Translations under genes and position numbers: made by a program | Part shown: in pieces, positions 21,638 through 22,629 of the stretch | How the letters are laid out: every line of letters starts with the position of its first letter | How positions within the stretch are numbered: the first letter of the stretch is position 1 | DNA from: JAKFDK01 sp036676195 | Lineage (GTDB): Bacteria > Bacillota > Sulfobacillia > Symbiobacteriales > ZC4RG38 | Assembly (NCBI GenBank): GCA_036676195.1 | Contig: JAKFDK010000145.1 | Coordinates: 1 to 22,629 of the forward strand | Length of the DNA stretch: 22,629 nt | Reading direction: 5' to 3' | Notes under the pieces: generated by a model | What the model was told of the DNA's origin: nothing | Databases searched by the model: none | What the model saw: only the letters and a program-made list of their open reading frames with translations

Positions 21638-22063
21638 ATGCCTGATTCGCTGCCACCGATCTACACACCTGAGCAGGCTGGTACCGCGCTAGGGCCGGAT
21701 GGTCGCAAGCTGGTCTTCTTTTACATTCCGCAGTTAGAAGCCGAAGTTCGAAAACTGCTGGGCGCTCACCCCAGAGAATTTACCTATCGCTGGGCTTACC
21801 ACCCGGGACACCAGGTGCATGTATTGCTGGCTTACTGGCCACTGGAGCCGGAAAGTGTTCAGATTGGCGTGGCCATTCCCGAAGGGCCGGGAGACGCCAT
21901 TCTGGACATGTTGCAGGGTGAATCGGACATATACATTACCCTGGAGCCGCTCAAAGACAGGCTGAGGGATACCATGTCCGGAGAAGAAGTGACTGCCATT
22001 ACCGACGGTCTCACCGCCGGTCTGGTCAACGTGAAGTTTCGTCGCTTCAAGGGCAATGGCTAG
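21638..22063 (+). CDS. Uncharacterised soluble protein (141 aa)
   Basis: 141 residues, acidic, with no signal peptide, membrane segment or cysteine. The sequence looks like a small alpha/beta domain: KLVFFYIPQLEAEVRKLLGA, then HQVHVLLAYWPLEPESVQIGVAIPEG, then a helix-rich end (MSGEEVTAITDGLTAGLVNVKF). I do not recognise a family. ATG 21638 follows GGGGG seven bases upstream; an upstream extension to 21566 lacks a ribosome binding site. It is divergent from the multicopper oxidase gene (144-base gap) and is the last gene before the rRNA promoters. Confidence 0.75.
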   Translation: MPDSLPPIYTPEQAGTALGPDGRKLVFFYIPQLEAEVRKLLGAHPREFTYRWAYHPGHQVHVLLAYWPLEPESVQIGVAIPEGPGDAILDMLQGESDIYITLEPLKDRLRDTMSGEEVTAITDGLTAGLVNVKFRRFKGNG

Positions 22064-22177
22064 GTTCATCTGCTGCCCCTGCCCGCCAGAGGGCTTGACG
22101 GCGTGCTGCGGACGGTCGCTGTCGGTCCCTCTTACGTTGGCCGCAAATAGACATTTGCAATTGGAAGCGGTTGGTGG

Positions 22178-22207
22178 TTGACGAGCAGGGGCGCCGGATG
22201 ATAGGAT
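22178..22207 (+). promoter_or_regulatory. rRNA operon promoter P1 (candidate)
   Basis: TTGACG (22178-22183), 18-bp spacer, TAGGAT (22202-22207). It lies about 385 bases before the 16S 5' end and 157 bases upstream of a second, better promoter. The 22064-22177 stretch before it holds no gene that I can support. Confidence 0.5.
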
Positions 22208-22334
22208 CATGTACTGTCACGGGGCTGCGGTGCGCAGGCCAAGGTTTGAAAGCCGGTCTGGCGGCGACGGGAGCGGTGACCCTGGTGCCCGCAGAGATTT
22301 GCACGGGCAAGCGAAAAAGCCACAAAATGGCGGC

Positions 22335-22363
22335 TTGACGCTGAAGAAACGGTATGCTAAAGT
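22335..22363 (+). promoter_or_regulatory. rRNA operon promoter P2
   Basis: TTGACG (22335-22340), 17-bp spacer, TAAAGT (22358-22363) with a TGn extended -10 (TGC just before it). Transcription should start near 22370, about 220 bases before the 16S gene. Confidence 0.75.
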
Positions 22364-22411
22364 ATGATCTTGCTGCGGTGCTGAACACAACGCAGCAGCG
22401 ACCCGAGCCGG

Positions 22412-22427
22412 TCCTTGAGAACTGAAC
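22412..22427 (+). promoter_or_regulatory. boxA-like antitermination site in the rRNA leader
   Basis: TCCTTGAGAACTGAAC closely resembles the CTTTGAAAACTGAA-type element found in Firmicutes rRNA leaders and spacers, where Nus factors assemble. A further leader hairpin, CGCCGCC-GAGA-GGCGGCG at about 22546-22563, lies just before the 16S and may be a processing site. Confidence 0.6.
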
Positions 22428-22592
22428 AGTGTAGTGTGAGAGGAAGGGATACGTGGGAGCGGACGCCTACCGCTGGAAGGCGGTTCAAAGGCGCCGTGAG
22501 CAACGGGACCCGACCGAGTGAAGAAGAAAGCCAAGCGAGCCAAAACGCCGCCGAGAGGCGGCGAAAGACTTAGAGCCTGAAAGCTCAAACTC

Positions 22593-22629
22593 TTTTTTGG
22601 AGAGTTTGATCCTGGCTCAGGACGAACGC
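22593..22629 (+). rRNA. rrs: 16S rRNA, 5' end (partial)
   Basis: TTTTTGGAGAGTTTGATCCTGGCTCAG is the universal 5' end of bacterial 16S rRNA, continuing into GACGAACGC, where the window stops. The mature 5' end is estimated to within a few bases. It has the same orientation as the 23S fragment at the left edge. Confidence 0.96.

Noticed and set aside
22217..22588. Minus-strand 123-codon open frame in the rRNA leader
   Set aside because: It covers the rRNA promoter and leader, and its composition is a by-product of that sequence.
1..22629. Mobile elements, prophage or CRISPR array
   Set aside because: No transposase, integrase, terminal inverted repeats or spaced direct repeats were seen anywhere in the window.

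Overview
This 22.6 kb window is a GC-rich chromosomal segment, most likely from a Gram-positive, spore-forming (Firmicutes-type) bacterium, probably thermophilic or aerobic. The main evidence is the PrkA, SpoVR and YhbH trio, strong AGGAGG-type ribosome binding sites with many GTG and TTG starts, Firmicutes-style 16S leader and 5' end sequences, and a lipobox lipoprotein alongside lgt. The genus cannot be determined from the sequence. There are no insertion sequences, phage genes or CRISPR arrays. The window begins inside the 3' end of a 23S rRNA and ends just inside the 5' end of a 16S rRNA, both on the + strand, so it is the complete interval between two co-directional rRNA operons.

Left part (about 0.1-4.6 kb): after the 23S end and its terminator come, on the minus strand, a chlorite-dismutase-family heme protein, a cupredoxin lipoprotein, a 49-residue membrane protein with its own terminator, and a Pit phosphate transporter. 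A plus-strand TIGR01777 epimerase and a minus-strand DsrE-family protein with two CxxC motifs follow.

Middle (4.6-13.8 kb): a tightly overlapping minus-strand operon yhbH-spoVR-prkA, then plus-strand genes for a Crp/Fnr regulator, a half-length UPF0016 membrane protein, tRNA-Arg(CCG), two small membrane proteins and a hotdog thioesterase. An L,D-transpeptidase (minus) and lgt (plus) close this section.

Right part (13.8-22.6 kb): a pyruvate-oxidase/acetolactate-synthase-type TPP enzyme (minus) is divergent from a three-gene molybdenum hydroxylase operon in the order small-large-medium, the layout of form II CO-dehydrogenase-like enzymes. The 520-bp AT-rich region between them holds promoters in both directions, a perfect Crp-type palindrome and an attenuator-like hairpin. 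Beyond it lie a membrane-anchored two-domain multicopper oxidase with an uncharacterised downstream partner, an uncharacterised 141-residue protein, and tandem promoters with leader for the next rRNA operon.

How the genes may work together: several products point to respiratory or redox metabolism with metals (heme Cld-like protein, cupredoxin, multicopper oxidase, molybdenum hydroxylase, TPP oxidase). The window also encodes a cyclic-nucleotide-type Crp regulator and carries a matching TGTGA-N6-TCACA site. The regulatory link is inference. The points most worth a second look are the complete chlorite-dismutase active-site signature (W, H, R, E), the layered regulatory region at 15.46-15.86 kb, and the rRNA-flanked arrangement.
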